From the NCBI GenBank assembly GCA_946480935.1, contig CAMLLT010000005.1, positions 1 through 40,796 on the forward strand: 40,796 nucleotides of DNA, written 5' to 3'. Of this stretch, positions 23,603 to 32,067 are shown piece by piece. The position numbers and the translations under genes were made by a program. The DNA comes from an uncultured Bartonella sp. GTDB taxonomy: Bacteria > Pseudomonadota > Alphaproteobacteria > Rhizobiales > Rhizobiaceae. The notes beneath the pieces were generated by a model, which was given only the letters and a program-made list of their open reading frames with translations, made no database searches and was not told the DNA's origin. Numbering within the stretch: the first letter of the stretch is position 1; each line of letters begins with the position of its first letter.

Positions 23603-23740
23603 TCAATAAGCCACAAAGAATTCCTCCCGGGGTGCGCGCGGACGTCCCACTAAGTAGAAAAGCCTAATGCCGTCTTTGTGGTTTGGAAATCATCGCGGCC
23701 AAATTAGGCTATTTCGCGCAATTCTTCATCTCCTCTCAAT
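23603..23740 (+). ncRNA. Structured intergenic element, possible pseudoknotted RNA
   Basis: The 138-bp gap has two interleaved complementary pairs. aagccacaaaga (23608-23619) pairs with tctttgtggttt (23673-23684), one G-U. agcctaat (23661-23668) pairs with attaggct (23703-23710). Their order A-B-A'-B' gives pseudoknot topology. Between them lies a G+C-rich block (cccggggtgcgcgcggacgtccc). aagaatt/aattctt (23618/23720) offers a further, competing pair. It lies ahead of the DUF3560 gene, so could be a 5' leader or a separate small RNA; function is not shown. Confidence 0.4.
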
Positions 23741-23770
23741 ATGCACACCGTGAAAAAGGGCTTTAAAAGA

Positions 23771-24484
23771 ATGGCAAATATGTACGAAGAAAAGCAGGAA
23801 CAAAGGCGTCAACGGCTGTTAGAAAAAGCTGCGGCAGCTCGAAAAAAGTCGGATGAAATATTGGATGATGCACATGAACGGCACCAAGTCCTTTTAGGCT
23901 CGGGTGGTCAGCCGATTTTATATGATCATTATTCGGCAAAGAAACACTTAAACGATCAACGACAACTTAATAATTCCTTCCGGCGATCGGTAAAAGAGCT
24001 TGAAAAAGCTGAATATTACGAAGAAAAAGCTAAATCTGTCGGTACCGGTGGTATTTCTTCCGACGACCCTGAAGCAATTGCAAAACTTGAAGAAAAAATT
24101 GCAGCATTAACGGCAGAAAAGGGCAAAACACCGGCAGAATATGCAGAAATACGTCGCCTAAAAAAACGGGTTGAGAGGCTCAAACAATTTGAAACGCTGG
24201 AAACAAAACGCTTTCCTTCGGTGGGATATGGGTTCGAGATCGAACAAAACGCTGAAGAAAAACGGATAAAGTTCCTTTTTGCCGAAAAGCCTTCCTCTGA
24301 CATTACCAGCCTTTTGAAAAAACGAGGTTTTCATTACTCACCTAAAAAAAATGAGTGGATGAGGAAATGGACAAATAATGCCATTTCCGCTGCGACTGAA
24401 TTGCGTAGCAAAATAAAAAAAATAATCGACGATAAAAAGACTAGCCGAGCTAACGCTTTGAGCAATCAGGATGCGGCAAAATGA
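23771..24484 (+). CDS. DUF3560 domain protein
   Basis: The start at 23771 (MANMYEEKQEQRRQRLLEKA) fits the family better than 23741. The protein (~237 residues) has an N-terminal coiled-coil arginine-rich helix, a GQPILYDHYSAKKHLNDQ motif (families show GQPILVGHHS), KSVGTGGISSDDPEAIAKLEEKI near residue 90 and a C-terminal LKKRGFHYSPKKNEWMRKW element. These are typical of DUF3560 proteins carried by plasmids and phages. Biochemical role unknown. Its stop overlaps the next start as ATGA. Confidence 0.8.
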   Translation: MANMYEEKQEQRRQRLLEKAAAARKKSDEILDDAHERHQVLLGSGGQPILYDHYSAKKHLNDQRQLNNSFRRSVKELEKAEYYEEKAKSVGTGGISSDDPEAIAKLEEKIAALTAEKGKTPAEYAEIRRLKKRVERLKQFETLETKRFPSVGYGFEIEQNAEEKRIKFLFAEKPSSDITSLLKKRGFHYSPKKNEWMRKWTNNAISAATELRSKIKKIIDDKKTSRANALSNQDAAK

Positions 24485-24849
24485 ATAATGATTTTATCAT
24501 CGCGCGTCAATGCGAGAAGATCGAAGAATTGGAAGGACAAGTGCGGCAGCTTAAAAAGCTTCTCGTTCCCGTTTTTATCACGCCAATAGAATGGGGCCTC
24601 ACGCGGAAACAGCAGGCTTTGTTTAGTATGTTGCTGACGCGTGATCTGGTTACACGCGACATGTTAGATGCCGCAGCAATTGCGGGTGCAAGTAGTACAC
24701 CAAATTACGGCAATGTCATAATTTATCAGTTGCGTAAAAAACTAAAAAAATTCGGCGTGCAGGTCAAAAATGAATGGGGGCGTGGCTGGCGTTTGGTCGA
24801 TCGAAAAAGTTGGCAAAAGAGGCTTACAGAAGCGGAGGCAGCAGAATAA
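24481..24849 (+). CDS. PhoB/OmpR-type winged-helix DNA-binding protein, stand-alone
   Basis: The 122-residue protein has a short coiled coil (KIEELEGQVRQLKKLL) and then a winged helix: LTRKQQALFSMLLTRDLVTRDML, NYGNVIIYQLRKKLKKFGVQV and GRGWRLV. The last two match the recognition helix and wing of response-regulator output domains. There is no receiver domain. It probably binds DNA and regulates phage genes. A second protein of this design lies in the early operon (35164-35481). Confidence 0.75.
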   Translation: MNNDFIIARQCEKIEELEGQVRQLKKLLVPVFITPIEWGLTRKQQALFSMLLTRDLVTRDMLDAAAIAGASSTPNYGNVIIYQLRKKLKKFGVQVKNEWGRGWRLVDRKSWQKRLTEAEAAE

Positions 24850-25232
24850 TGGATAGTGTTATTAAAACATTATATTGGTGCGACGTCGCTAATAATTTTC
24901 ACTATTTTTCCAGTCTCTTATCTTTTGTTTTGGCCTGGATTTTTATAATGGCATTGCTTTACGTTGTAATATTTACGGAAGGCGTGCTAGCTGACGAGAA
25001 ACGGACGGAATACTTTCTTATACGTCTTGCAAAAATAATTGTAATTGTAGCATTTTTTAGCTGGATTGGGATTCAGTCAGTTGCAGTATTTGTGCCGGAA
25101 ACAGTTGCGCAACAGAAAATAATTAAAGCAAAAATCGCAACTGCTCTAAATGACACAAATCTTGCCTTAACAGAACGCACATATCTGCAAAAATTATCAG
25201 AACAATTGAACGCCGGCACACCCCAGCGATGA
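24849..25232 (+). CDS. Two-span membrane protein (127 aa)
   Basis: The true start is ATG 24849 (MDSVIKTLYWCDV), overlapping the previous stop as TAATG; the track's upstream start lies in the wHTH gene. Two hydrophobic stretches are visible: FSSLLSFVLAWIFIMALLYVVIF and IIVIVAFFSWIGIQSVAVFV. A soluble helical tail of ~45 residues follows (KIATALNDTNLALTERTYLQ). No family recognised. It may be an inner-membrane superinfection or host-modifying protein, but nothing in the sequence proves it. Confidence 0.65.
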   Translation: MDSVIKTLYWCDVANNFHYFSSLLSFVLAWIFIMALLYVVIFTEGVLADEKRTEYFLIRLAKIIVIVAFFSWIGIQSVAVFVPETVAQQKIIKAKIATALNDTNLALTERTYLQKLSEQLNAGTPQR

Positions 25233-25253
25233 ATAATTCATGGAGAATTCAAA

Positions 25254-26375
25254 ATGATAAATGTAAGAAGAGAAGAGTTATTGCCTGCATTAGCGACATT
25301 CAAAAAGATAACCAGTCCGCGCAACAATGAAATGGAAATTTTGAATAATGTAATTTTCGAAGCGGATGGCAATAAATTAAAACTTTTTGGGACTGATTTA
25401 AATATACAAGCTACTGTAACGCTGCGTTGCAATGGTGATGGAAATATTGTCACAACAGCTAATGCTCGAGCGTTGGAAAAAATTGTTCGGGCAATGCCAA
25501 AAAAATCAATTGTATATTTTAATGATAACGGTACTTCGTTGTCGGTAAAGGATAGTGAAAATACGTTTTCTATACCCACACTTTCGGCAAAAAATATGCC
25601 GGCTTTTGATAACACAAAAGTTTGGAAATGGACGTTTGCAATAGGTGGTGATGAACTCGAACGCATCAATAAAAAGATGTTCTCTGCAATCAGCACAGAT
25701 GAATTTCGCTGTTATCTGAATGGTGTTTGTTGGTGTGTCGATCAAGAACACCCTGAAAAGCTTATATCTGTTGCGACAGATGGAACCAGATTGGCTTATC
25801 TCGCAACAGATGTCGTTACTTCAATCGCGAGCCTCCCTACGATAATTATCCCTAGAAATTTTTGGCAGTTAGCTAAAGGTTTTTTTAATGTGAATGAACA
25901 GGTGATTATTTCTATTAGTGAAAACAAGATTCGCGCGCGCCAGGGGCAAAAAGAGATAATATCAAAATTAATCGACGGTACATATCCTGATTTCAAAGTC
26001 ATAGTGCCACAAAATAACATAAAATTTGGGCTGAAAAGAACAGAATTAATAGCAGCTATCAAAAATGTTTCGACTGCTTTTACGCAAAAAAAGTATATGC
26101 CGATTAATTTTTCTTTTGGGAAAAAGATGCTGCTATTGAGCACCGATAATAATGCAGAAGGCAAAATATCAACCGAAGTTGATGTAATACATAGTAATAC
26201 ATCCAACGCGATTGAAACCGGTTTTAACAGAAAATTGTTGTTGGAAATACTGAATGCTTGCGAAGCAGATGAAGTTGTTTTCGCGCTAGATCCAAAATCA
26301 CCTCGGGGTGCTGTCATAATCAAAGAAGAGTGGGATAATGATGTGTATTACCTTCTTATGCCGCTTCGTAATTAA
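25254..26375 (+). CDS. dnaN: Phage DNA polymerase III beta sliding clamp
   Basis: The 373-residue protein is a full-length DnaN-like clamp with three repeating clamp domains. Signs are the opening MINVRREELLPALATFKKI, NNVIFEADGNKLKLFGTDLN, a centre with GVCWCVDQEHPEKLISVATDGTRLAYL (the conserved VATDGHRLA region), KLIDGTYPDFKVIVP, and the C-terminal YYLLMPLRN, matching the usual MPMR end. It would encircle DNA and tether the replicative polymerase. A phage-encoded beta clamp is uncommon and could recruit or outcompete host polymerase. It lies 22 bp after the membrane protein, with GGAG 7 bases before the ATG. Confidence 0.9.
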   Translation: MINVRREELLPALATFKKITSPRNNEMEILNNVIFEADGNKLKLFGTDLNIQATVTLRCNGDGNIVTTANARALEKIVRAMPKKSIVYFNDNGTSLSVKDSENTFSIPTLSAKNMPAFDNTKVWKWTFAIGGDELERINKKMFSAISTDEFRCYLNGVCWCVDQEHPEKLISVATDGTRLAYLATDVVTSIASLPTIIIPRNFWQLAKGFFNVNEQVIISISENKIRARQGQKEIISKLIDGTYPDFKVIVPQNNIKFGLKRTELIAAIKNVSTAFTQKKYMPINFSFGKKMLLLSTDNNAEGKISTEVDVIHSNTSNAIETGFNRKLLLEILNACEADEVVFALDPKSPRGAVIIKEEWDNDVYYLLMPLRN

Positions 26376-26397
26376 TAATGAAGAGGAGGTGGCTAAG

Positions 26398-26634
26398 ATG
26401 AAAAGTTTTAAAGTTGACGGCATTGGCTATCCGCAACAGGTAATTAAAGCAGGATCCCCCAAAAAAGCCGCTAGAAAATTTGCCGAAAGCAACAACATGT
26501 TAGGCGAACTTTTAAATAACGGGGGGGAAAGAATTTATCGCAGTCGTGACAATGTACTATCAAATGTGGGAATTCATGGTCGAAGTTATCGACAGAAAAT
26601 TAAAGATTACAAAAATTGTGGAGTGGTAAAATGA
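26398..26634 (+). CDS. Hypothetical small basic protein (78 aa)
   Basis: ATG 26398 (MKSFKVDGIGYPQQVIKAGSPKKAARKF) follows a strong GAGGAGG ribosome-binding site; the track's start at 26338 lies inside dnaN. The remaining sequence is basic (NVGIHGRSYRQKIKDYKN). No family recognised. Its stop overlaps the next start as ATGA. It may be a small DNA-associated or regulatory protein. Confidence 0.6.
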   Translation: MKSFKVDGIGYPQQVIKAGSPKKAARKFAESNNMLGELLNNGGERIYRSRDNVLSNVGIHGRSYRQKIKDYKNCGVVK

Positions 26635-26837
26635 CGGAAGACAAAGAAAATAAAGAGCCTGTGGCTTTTTGCGACAACAGTTTTTTTAAAGGCATTGAAG
26701 CTGCAAAAAAACGCATCAAACAGGTCGGGAAAACAAAAACATTGATTGAAGAAATGTCTGATGACGTTTTGGATAATTGGGACCGGCGGAATGAAGATGC
26801 ACTGGTGATTGATAGTTCATTTAACGACGATGAATAA
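26631..26837 (+). CDS. Hypothetical acidic small protein (68 aa)
   Basis: The start MTEDKENKEPVAFCDNS at 26631 overlaps the previous stop (ATGA) and is preferred to the track's 26616. The protein is charged, with a helical middle (KGIEAAKKRIKQVGKTKTLIEEM) and an acidic tail (SDDVLDNWDRRNEDA ... SSFNDDE). No family recognised. It immediately precedes the Arc-like gene. Confidence 0.55.
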   Translation: MTEDKENKEPVAFCDNSFFKGIEAAKKRIKQVGKTKTLIEEMSDDVLDNWDRRNEDALVIDSSFNDDE

Positions 26838-26854
26838 TAAAGTAAGGTAAAACT

Positions 26855-27100
26855 ATGGCTAACACCGGAGTGGGGCGCGGTTCCGACCAAGTAAAATTGC
26901 GCTTACCAGATGGGATGCGTGACAAATTAAAGGAAGCAGCAAAAGTCAACGGACGCTCGTTGAACGCTGAAATAATAGCTCGTCTTGAAAGCTTTAAGGC
27001 ACAGCAAACCAATACCCAATTAGATAGGATGGAAAAGAAAATCGATCGGCTTGTTTTCTATCGTTCAATTGAAAACATCGCCATTTTCCCATCACGATGA
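26855..27100 (+). CDS. Arc-like ribbon-helix-helix DNA-binding protein
   Basis: The 81-residue protein has the Arc/RHH pattern: VKLRLPDGMRDKLKEAAKVNGRSLNAEIIARLE, with beta-strand VKLRLP, a helix, the NGRSLNAEI turn and a second helix. It should dimerise and contact operator DNA through the strand. The C-terminus (TNTQLDRMEKKIDRLVF) could be an oligomerising coiled coil. It probably represses transcription of one of the early units. Confidence 0.8.
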   Translation: MANTGVGRGSDQVKLRLPDGMRDKLKEAAKVNGRSLNAEIIARLESFKAQQTNTQLDRMEKKIDRLVFYRSIENIAIFPSR

Positions 27101-27125
27101 TGATTGATTGAAGAAAGTTGCAGAT

Positions 27126-27389
27126 ATGAATAAGACAAATGAAAAACAGATAAATATGGTCGTTGCATACATAAAAAAAGGTGATAGTTTACCGACATAC
27201 CATGTTTTCGGTGATAACAATGTACGAATGTTTGTAGTCGATGAAAATGCGCCAAATGATCAGGTTTATGAGATTTTACGTCGGTATAAACCTGAGGAAA
27301 TTGTGCAACTGATACCGAATGGTTCGGAAATTGGTAACGAAAACGATGAACCAACCAATTTTTATTTGACTAAAGAAAGACTTAATTAA
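27126..27389 (+). CDS. Hypothetical protein (87 aa)
   Basis: The ATG at 27126 (MNKTNEKQINMVVAYIKKGDSLP) has GAAAG upstream and is preferred to the TTG at 27108. The sequence shows an alpha/beta layout (TYHVFGDNNVRMFVVDENAPNDQVYEIL, then RYKPEEIVQLIPNG). No family recognised. The next gene begins directly after its stop (TAAATG). Confidence 0.55.
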   Translation: MNKTNEKQINMVVAYIKKGDSLPTYHVFGDNNVRMFVVDENAPNDQVYEILRRYKPEEIVQLIPNGSEIGNENDEPTNFYLTKERLN

Positions 27390-27599
27390 ATGGACGAAGC
27401 TTTTATTATTCCGCCTGTTCCAGCAGCGGCTTTAGCTATGAGAAGAATTATTTCGGAAGAGTTTGCCAAAGGTTTAACTTTTAAGCGTATAGCCAAAGAA
27501 ATGCGTGTCGACGTTTCTACCGTTGTAAAATGGTTCAATGGAAGCGAATTTCCAGATAAAAAAACATTGAAAAATATACGTTTTTTGCTGAATAAATAA
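27390..27599 (+). CDS. Small helix-turn-helix protein
   Basis: The 69-residue product has an XRE-like/homeodomain-like HTH, with ISEEFAKGLTFKRIAKEMRVDVSTVVKWFNG, in which RIAKEMRVDVSTVVKWF is a typical helix-turn-helix ending in the KWF signature of Cro/C1-type regulators. It is the last gene of the plus-strand operon, convergent with the prim-pol gene 45 bp away. It could act as a second regulator of the early or accessory operon. Confidence 0.7.
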   Translation: MDEAFIIPPVPAAALAMRRIISEEFAKGLTFKRIAKEMRVDVSTVVKWFNGSEFPDKKTLKNIRFLLNK

Positions 27600-27643
27600 T
27601 ATCTTTTTTATATTCGTTTTTTTACAAACGATTTTGCGCTTTA

Positions 27644-29863
27644 TCAATCATACAGGTATCTATACCAGATAGCCGATGGGCCACGTGAGCTTTTTACTTC
27701 TTCTTTTTCAATCTGCCCACTATCGCACATTGATGCTATTATATCTTTCAAATCTCGAGCACGAATTGAATTGTGCAACGACCGCACCAGATTGCGATAG
27801 CTCATTCGGCCAGAATGATTTTTGAGCGTTCTAAGTATTTTTTGCGCGTTTGCCTGGTTTTCATTATCCGACATATAATCAGCCGCTCCTGCAAGCATTA
27901 GCTTGGCAGATTGGCTGGCTAGTTTTATACCATATTCCATATCTTTTTTATATATTTGATCGCTTTCAAGCCTACCGATGGCAATAATGGTGGCAATACG
28001 CAAAGCCATCTCTGCCGTTCTGGCGTAAAACGATGCGATCTCTGGCTCCTCTTCTATTTTTTTTGAAATCTCATCTGAAAATTTTTTGTAAGTTTCATGC
28101 GAGCCATCAGGGCACCAGTTCATCAATATGATTTTTTCGGCGGCCGCAGGGTCTATTGTTGCATCATCGCGAAAACTTGTCGCTAATTCGCCTAGCCGAT
28201 TATAAATCTTTTTTAATTTATCAATTATTTCAGATGGAACCTTGGTCGGGTCAACGGCTGGATCAACTTCCCTAACATTGTTTTGACCAGAAAGCATCAA
28301 AAAACGGTTGAGTGTTCCGTTCTCAATATTCGCTGCTTCCATGGAGGAATAAAACTGTTCAGGTGTTGAAGTCCCGTAAATTGTTATGGCTGGACAAAAA
28401 ATAGTAACGCTTTCCTTGCTTGCCCACTCCGGTGTGACGAAAGGTGCAAAGGAAGACGACCATAATGTACGTAGTACTTTTGATATAGCTGCTTCAAAGC
28501 CGGAAGCGCGTTTGGAATTAATACGTTTCATGAAATCGCCGAATTCATCCATCACACAAATGGATAAGGGTTTTCTCGTCAAAAAATTAATAACCGCCGG
28601 CATTGATATAAATTCGGACGGTCCGATATGACGTGTGGCCCCAGCCTGCCCCATGATGCGCATTATTTGCTGAAGCGCATGATCTTTTCCTTTGCCTGTG
28701 CCAGCCAGTCCCAGCACATATAAATGGGTTGCGGATCTGGTCGGTCCTGCAAATAACCTGCCGGCAAAGGTTCCCACAATGCTTATTGCCGCCCCAATAG
28801 CCAATTCCGGCTGTGGAAACCGTGCAGTTGAAACAATCCATTTCGCTATATCACCGACCAATCCCGGTGGATATGGCAAAGACGCTGTTTCCTTTTCTGG
28901 TTCTTTTTTTAAAGAGATTACTTCGCCTGTCTTTGAATCTATTAGAGTTCCGTCAATGTCTTCAAAGATTTTGCGCGTTTCGGATAAGTTTGGCAAAGGT
29001 CTTGGCTTGTTCTTTCCTGCTTTCAAGCCTGAAACAATCGTTTTCTTAGCTTCATCTGAACCAAGTCCTGTTGAAATAGCTGCATCCATTAATTGGTCGA
29101 ATATTTGATTTTCATCTATCCAACGGGAGCCGACAAGCTGACCAAGCGAAAAGGCAGCCTCGTTCAAGGTGTTATTGCGTTCGCCTTTGCCTGCACTTGC
29201 CACTTTGCCAACTTCATTTTCAATGGCGGCTTTGCAATAAGCATCCAATTGCTCATTTTTTGTTTGGACTGTTATATCCACTTTTATTGGAGCCGTTGTT
29301 GTATTTTTATTTTTTTGTGGTTCCTCATTGTCGATTATTGTAACGAGCCAATCCGGGACAATAGGGATATTGTCTAAATCACCAGATAATTCGTAAGCCC
29401 GCCCGTCCGACATGATTGTTCCCGGCGCGATTACGTAACCACCAGCGCCCCGAACATCTATACCAGCAGGCAACCCGCCGCGTTTGTTCCCTCGAGCTTT
29501 ATCGCTTTTTTGTTTAAAATAAACATGCATACCGTCGTTTGGTGTGGCAACAAGTGGCGATTGGTCTATGTCATATTGATGTTCGTTACATAACGAGCCA
29601 AAAAGCGCGACGCCGTCATCAACCGAATGCCGGTCGCAATCAATGACTAGTAAATTTGATTTGGCTAAATCCAAGCCAATTGCAGCGGTTGGCCATTTTT
29701 GCCACCAAATATTGATTTGATTGATATCGGTCGTCGAAACGTCGCGCCATTTAATAAAAGGCATAGGCTGCTTTATTTGTTTTCCGCCTGACTGACAGGG
29801 AAAAACAGAGAAGCCGAGCGATGCTAGCTGTAACGCCGTTTTGATGTTAGTGGCTTTATTCAT
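27644..29863 (-). CDS. Primase-polymerase / DUF3987 replication protein
   Basis: The 739-residue protein begins with an archaeo-eukaryotic prim-pol domain (~1-175). Motifs are FIKWRD, LLVIDCDRH (75-79, metal-binding DxD-like), GMHVYF (111-116) and GIDVRGAGGYVIAPG (134-148). The second half (~330-720) is a DUF3987 ATPase-like domain with GLAGTGKGK (385-393) as Walker A and LSICVMDEFGDFMKR as Walker B. It should prime and unwind or load at the phage origin. It is the last gene of the early minus operon, 34 bp after the zinc protein gene. Confidence 0.85.
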   Translation of the reverse strand: MNKATNIKTALQLASLGFSVFPCQSGGKQIKQPMPFIKWRDVSTTDINQINIWWQKWPTAAIGLDLAKSNLLVIDCDRHSVDDGVALFGSLCNEHQYDIDQSPLVATPNDGMHVYFKQKSDKARGNKRGGLPAGIDVRGAGGYVIAPGTIMSDGRAYELSGDLDNIPIVPDWLVTIIDNEEPQKNKNTTTAPIKVDITVQTKNEQLDAYCKAAIENEVGKVASAGKGERNNTLNEAAFSLGQLVGSRWIDENQIFDQLMDAAISTGLGSDEAKKTIVSGLKAGKNKPRPLPNLSETRKIFEDIDGTLIDSKTGEVISLKKEPEKETASLPYPPGLVGDIAKWIVSTARFPQPELAIGAAISIVGTFAGRLFAGPTRSATHLYVLGLAGTGKGKDHALQQIMRIMGQAGATRHIGPSEFISMPAVINFLTRKPLSICVMDEFGDFMKRINSKRASGFEAAISKVLRTLWSSSFAPFVTPEWASKESVTIFCPAITIYGTSTPEQFYSSMEAANIENGTLNRFLMLSGQNNVREVDPAVDPTKVPSEIIDKLKKIYNRLGELATSFRDDATIDPAAAEKIILMNWCPDGSHETYKKFSDEISKKIEEEPEIASFYARTAEMALRIATIIAIGRLESDQIYKKDMEYGIKLASQSAKLMLAGAADYMSDNENQANAQKILRTLKNHSGRMSYRNLVRSLHNSIRARDLKDIIASMCDSGQIEKEEVKSSRGPSAIWYRYLYD

Positions 29864-29897
29864 AATAGATAATTGTTCTTAAAAATTTTCAGCAAAA

Positions 29898-30251
29898 TCA
29901 GAAGGGTGCGCAGTCTTTTAAATCTTCCTTCAACGCACGCCGGTAACCGGCAATAATACGACGCCCGAACTCAAACCATTCGTCTTTCGTCAAATCAGCC
30001 AGGTCTGTTTTTTTGATTTCGTCCAGAAAAGCGCCGCCGGCTTCTAAGCCTTTGCCGCTAGCCAAACTTTCAAGCCGGCTAAAATCATCTTGCTTCATTT
30101 CGTAGGTATCCCTTGCTATTTTTATGCATTCTGCATCGTCACAAATCCAAATTATTTTCGAACCGTGATGTCCTGGGGTGGCACAATAACCAAAGCCAAC
30201 AGCAGACCGACCACAGACACCGCAAATCGCTGTTTCAAAACGATCAATCAT
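29898..30251 (-). CDS. DUF6511-type zinc-ribbon protein
   Basis: The 117-residue protein has an N-terminal zinc ribbon (CGVCGRSAVGFGYC ... WICDDAECIK) and a C-terminal helical domain ending KTDLADLTKDEWFEFGRRIIAGYRRAL. This combination matches DUF6511 proteins of alphaproteobacterial phages; the AGG-DEI-KTDLA-LT-DEW stretch is the clearest signature. It lies 3 bp after a shorter paralogue. Role unknown; the context with helicase and primase suggests a replication accessory. Confidence 0.7.
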   Translation of the reverse strand: MIDRFETAICGVCGRSAVGFGYCATPGHHGSKIIWICDDAECIKIARDTYEMKQDDFSRLESLASGKGLEAGGAFLDEIKKTDLADLTKDEWFEFGRRIIAGYRRALKEDLKDCAPF

Positions 30252-30254
30252 TGT

Positions 30255-30449
30255 TCACCACCGATATTTTGTGTCGCTTTGAGAAACTAAACGTATTTCG
30301 CCTACTCTCTCTGCCATTTTTAAACAAACCGGATTGTCGCAAATCCAAACAGCTTCCATATTATGGGGGTCTGAAGTGTCGCAATAACAAATTCTAGTGG
30401 CCGGTTGACAACAAAAGCCACAAAGGTGTTTTTCAAAACGTCTAATCAT
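30255..30449 (-). CDS. Short zinc-ribbon paralogue of the DUF6511 protein
   Basis: The 64-residue protein starts MIRRFEKHLCGFCCQPATRICYC and ends with WICDNPVCLKMAERV, paralleling MIDRFETAICGVCGRSAVGFGYC and WICDDAECIKIARD of its neighbour. It lacks the C-terminal helical domain. Four Cys pairs in CxxC/CxC arrangement point to zinc binding. Start overlaps the helicase stop by 8 bp. The pair probably arose by tandem duplication followed by loss or gain of the C-terminal domain. Confidence 0.65.
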   Translation of the reverse strand: MIRRFEKHLCGFCCQPATRICYCDTSDPHNMEAVWICDNPVCLKMAERVGEIRLVSQSDTKYRW

Positions 30450-32067
30450 TTACAGCCTCTTTTATTTCGTTTTGATCTTCATGAGAAAAACCGACCACAT
30501 CGTAGTATTTCCCGTTTTTTTTCACGCTTATTGCCGCCGGTTTTTGAAGCTCGTTTGTGCGCGAAATTGCTTCAGTTATGGTCTTCGGGAAAGGCATTTT
30601 GCCTCCATGCTGCAACCACCATTGGCGCGCGACCAAGCCGGCTTGCCCTTCATGTTCTAAGGCGACCCATTGATAATATTCGCCAATTCCAGCGATATAG
30701 GTGACTTTTAAGCTGTCAGGGCTGTTTTGTTTCTCGTGCCTAGAAAAACGCCAATTTATGACCGGTAAAACCGTTGGTTTGATTTTTTCGGTCGAAAGAA
30801 TTCCATATTTATTTTCGGCGGTTGCATCATAATTGGCTTTTTCAATTTTGGGCCATTCGTAACCACACCATTTACAATGGGTGGCTGCTAATCCGACCAA
30901 TTCGCCGCATTCTGGGCATGTCTTTGCACGCACATCAGTAACGCGAACTTTTCCATCACTTTTCTTGGGCAGTACGAAAACATCGTCGACTGGACCATGC
31001 CGGCGGATATTGCCGGCAAAATCAAGCACCAGACAATTTTCTTTTCCGGGCGACAAACGCGTTCCACGGCCGACAATTTGCAAATAAAGGCTGGTCGATA
31101 ATGTTGGCCGCAACATAGCTATGCAGTCGACATTTGGCGCATCAAAACCGGTCGTTAAAACATTCGCATTGGTAAGCGCACGGAGTTCGCCGCTTTTAAA
31201 GCGTCTAATGATGGAATCTCGAGCGGCCGTGTTTGTCTTACCTGTAACTGCTTCGCATCTTATCCCTTGTTTGCAAAATTCTGCTGCAACGTTTTTTGCA
31301 TGGTCAACACCTGAACAAAAAACAAGCAAAGATTTCCGAAACCGCGCTAAAGAAATTATCTCGCTTACAGCGGCAGCTGTGATCTTATCCGCTTGTGTCG
31401 CAAGCTGTCCTGCAACAAATTCGCCACCTCGACGCTCAACATTTGAGACATCTATTTCTTTTATTGACGCTTTAGAAATCAGAGGAGACAAAAAACCATC
31501 CGCAATGCCAGCGCGTATATCGTACTGAAAAACCGTTTTATCAAACAGCCGATCATCACCAGCATCAAGACGCCCTGAATCCAGCCGAAACGGCGTTGCA
31601 GTAAATCCGGCAACGCGTAAATTTGGTTCTTGTTTTTGCAGGCTTTCAAGGAAGTTACGATACATTCCTGTCGCTTTTTTGGGAACCAAGTGCGCCTCAT
31701 CAATAATGACCAAATGCCGTGGGCCGATTTGTTGCGACCGGCGAAAAACTGATTGGATAGAGGCAAAGATAACGCGTTGATATGTGTCACTTTTGCCAAG
31801 GCCTGCCGAATAAATACCGACGGGCGCTTCAGGCCATATTTTCAAAAGGGCGCTAAAATTTTGAGCAACAAGTTCTTTAACATGAGTTAAAATAACTATT
31901 CGCATTGATGGAAAATTATCAATTATTTTTTTCGCCAAAGCGGCAATTACCAGGCTTTTCCCTGTGCCTGTCGCCATTTCCACTAATGGGTTTCCACTTT
32001 TTGGGCTTGCCCAATAGTTGAAAATGCTATCAAGCGCTTCCTGCTGATAGTGGCGCAAATTTATCAT
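30442..32067 (-). CDS. SF2 DEAD/DEAH-box helicase with zinc ribbon
   Basis: The 541-residue protein has all SF2 helicase motifs: LRHYQQEAL (Q-like), MATGTGKS (31-38), DEAH (123-126), GFTATPFR, and LYLQIVGRGTRLSPGKEN (motif VI). A C-terminal zinc ribbon (CPECGELVGLAATHCKWCG) and a further ~120-residue domain follow. It resembles phage helicases of the UvsW/SSL2 type that remodel replication forks or recombination intermediates. The start overlaps the nuclease stop as ATGA, making a helicase-nuclease pair. Confidence 0.88.
   Translation of the reverse strand: MINLRHYQQEALDSIFNYWASPKSGNPLVEMATGTGKSLVIAALAKKIIDNFPSMRIVILTHVKELVAQNFSALLKIWPEAPVGIYSAGLGKSDTYQRVIFASIQSVFRRSQQIGPRHLVIIDEAHLVPKKATGMYRNFLESLQKQEPNLRVAGFTATPFRLDSGRLDAGDDRLFDKTVFQYDIRAGIADGFLSPLISKASIKEIDVSNVERRGGEFVAGQLATQADKITAAAVSEIISLARFRKSLLVFCSGVDHAKNVAAEFCKQGIRCEAVTGKTNTAARDSIIRRFKSGELRALTNANVLTTGFDAPNVDCIAMLRPTLSTSLYLQIVGRGTRLSPGKENCLVLDFAGNIRRHGPVDDVFVLPKKSDGKVRVTDVRAKTCPECGELVGLAATHCKWCGYEWPKIEKANYDATAENKYGILSTEKIKPTVLPVINWRFSRHEKQNSPDSLKVTYIAGIGEYYQWVALEHEGQAGLVARQWWLQHGGKMPFPKTITEAISRTNELQKPAAISVKKNGKYYDVVGFSHEDQNEIKEAVND

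Noticed and set aside
25796-26323. 175-residue minus-strand ORF opposite dnaN
   Set aside because: No family features and no ribosome-binding site; the dnaN frame is conserved through its full length.
27600-27643. Bidirectional terminator between convergent operons
   Set aside because: Only weak A/T-rich stems (for example around cgtttttttacaaacg) are present; not convincing enough to list.
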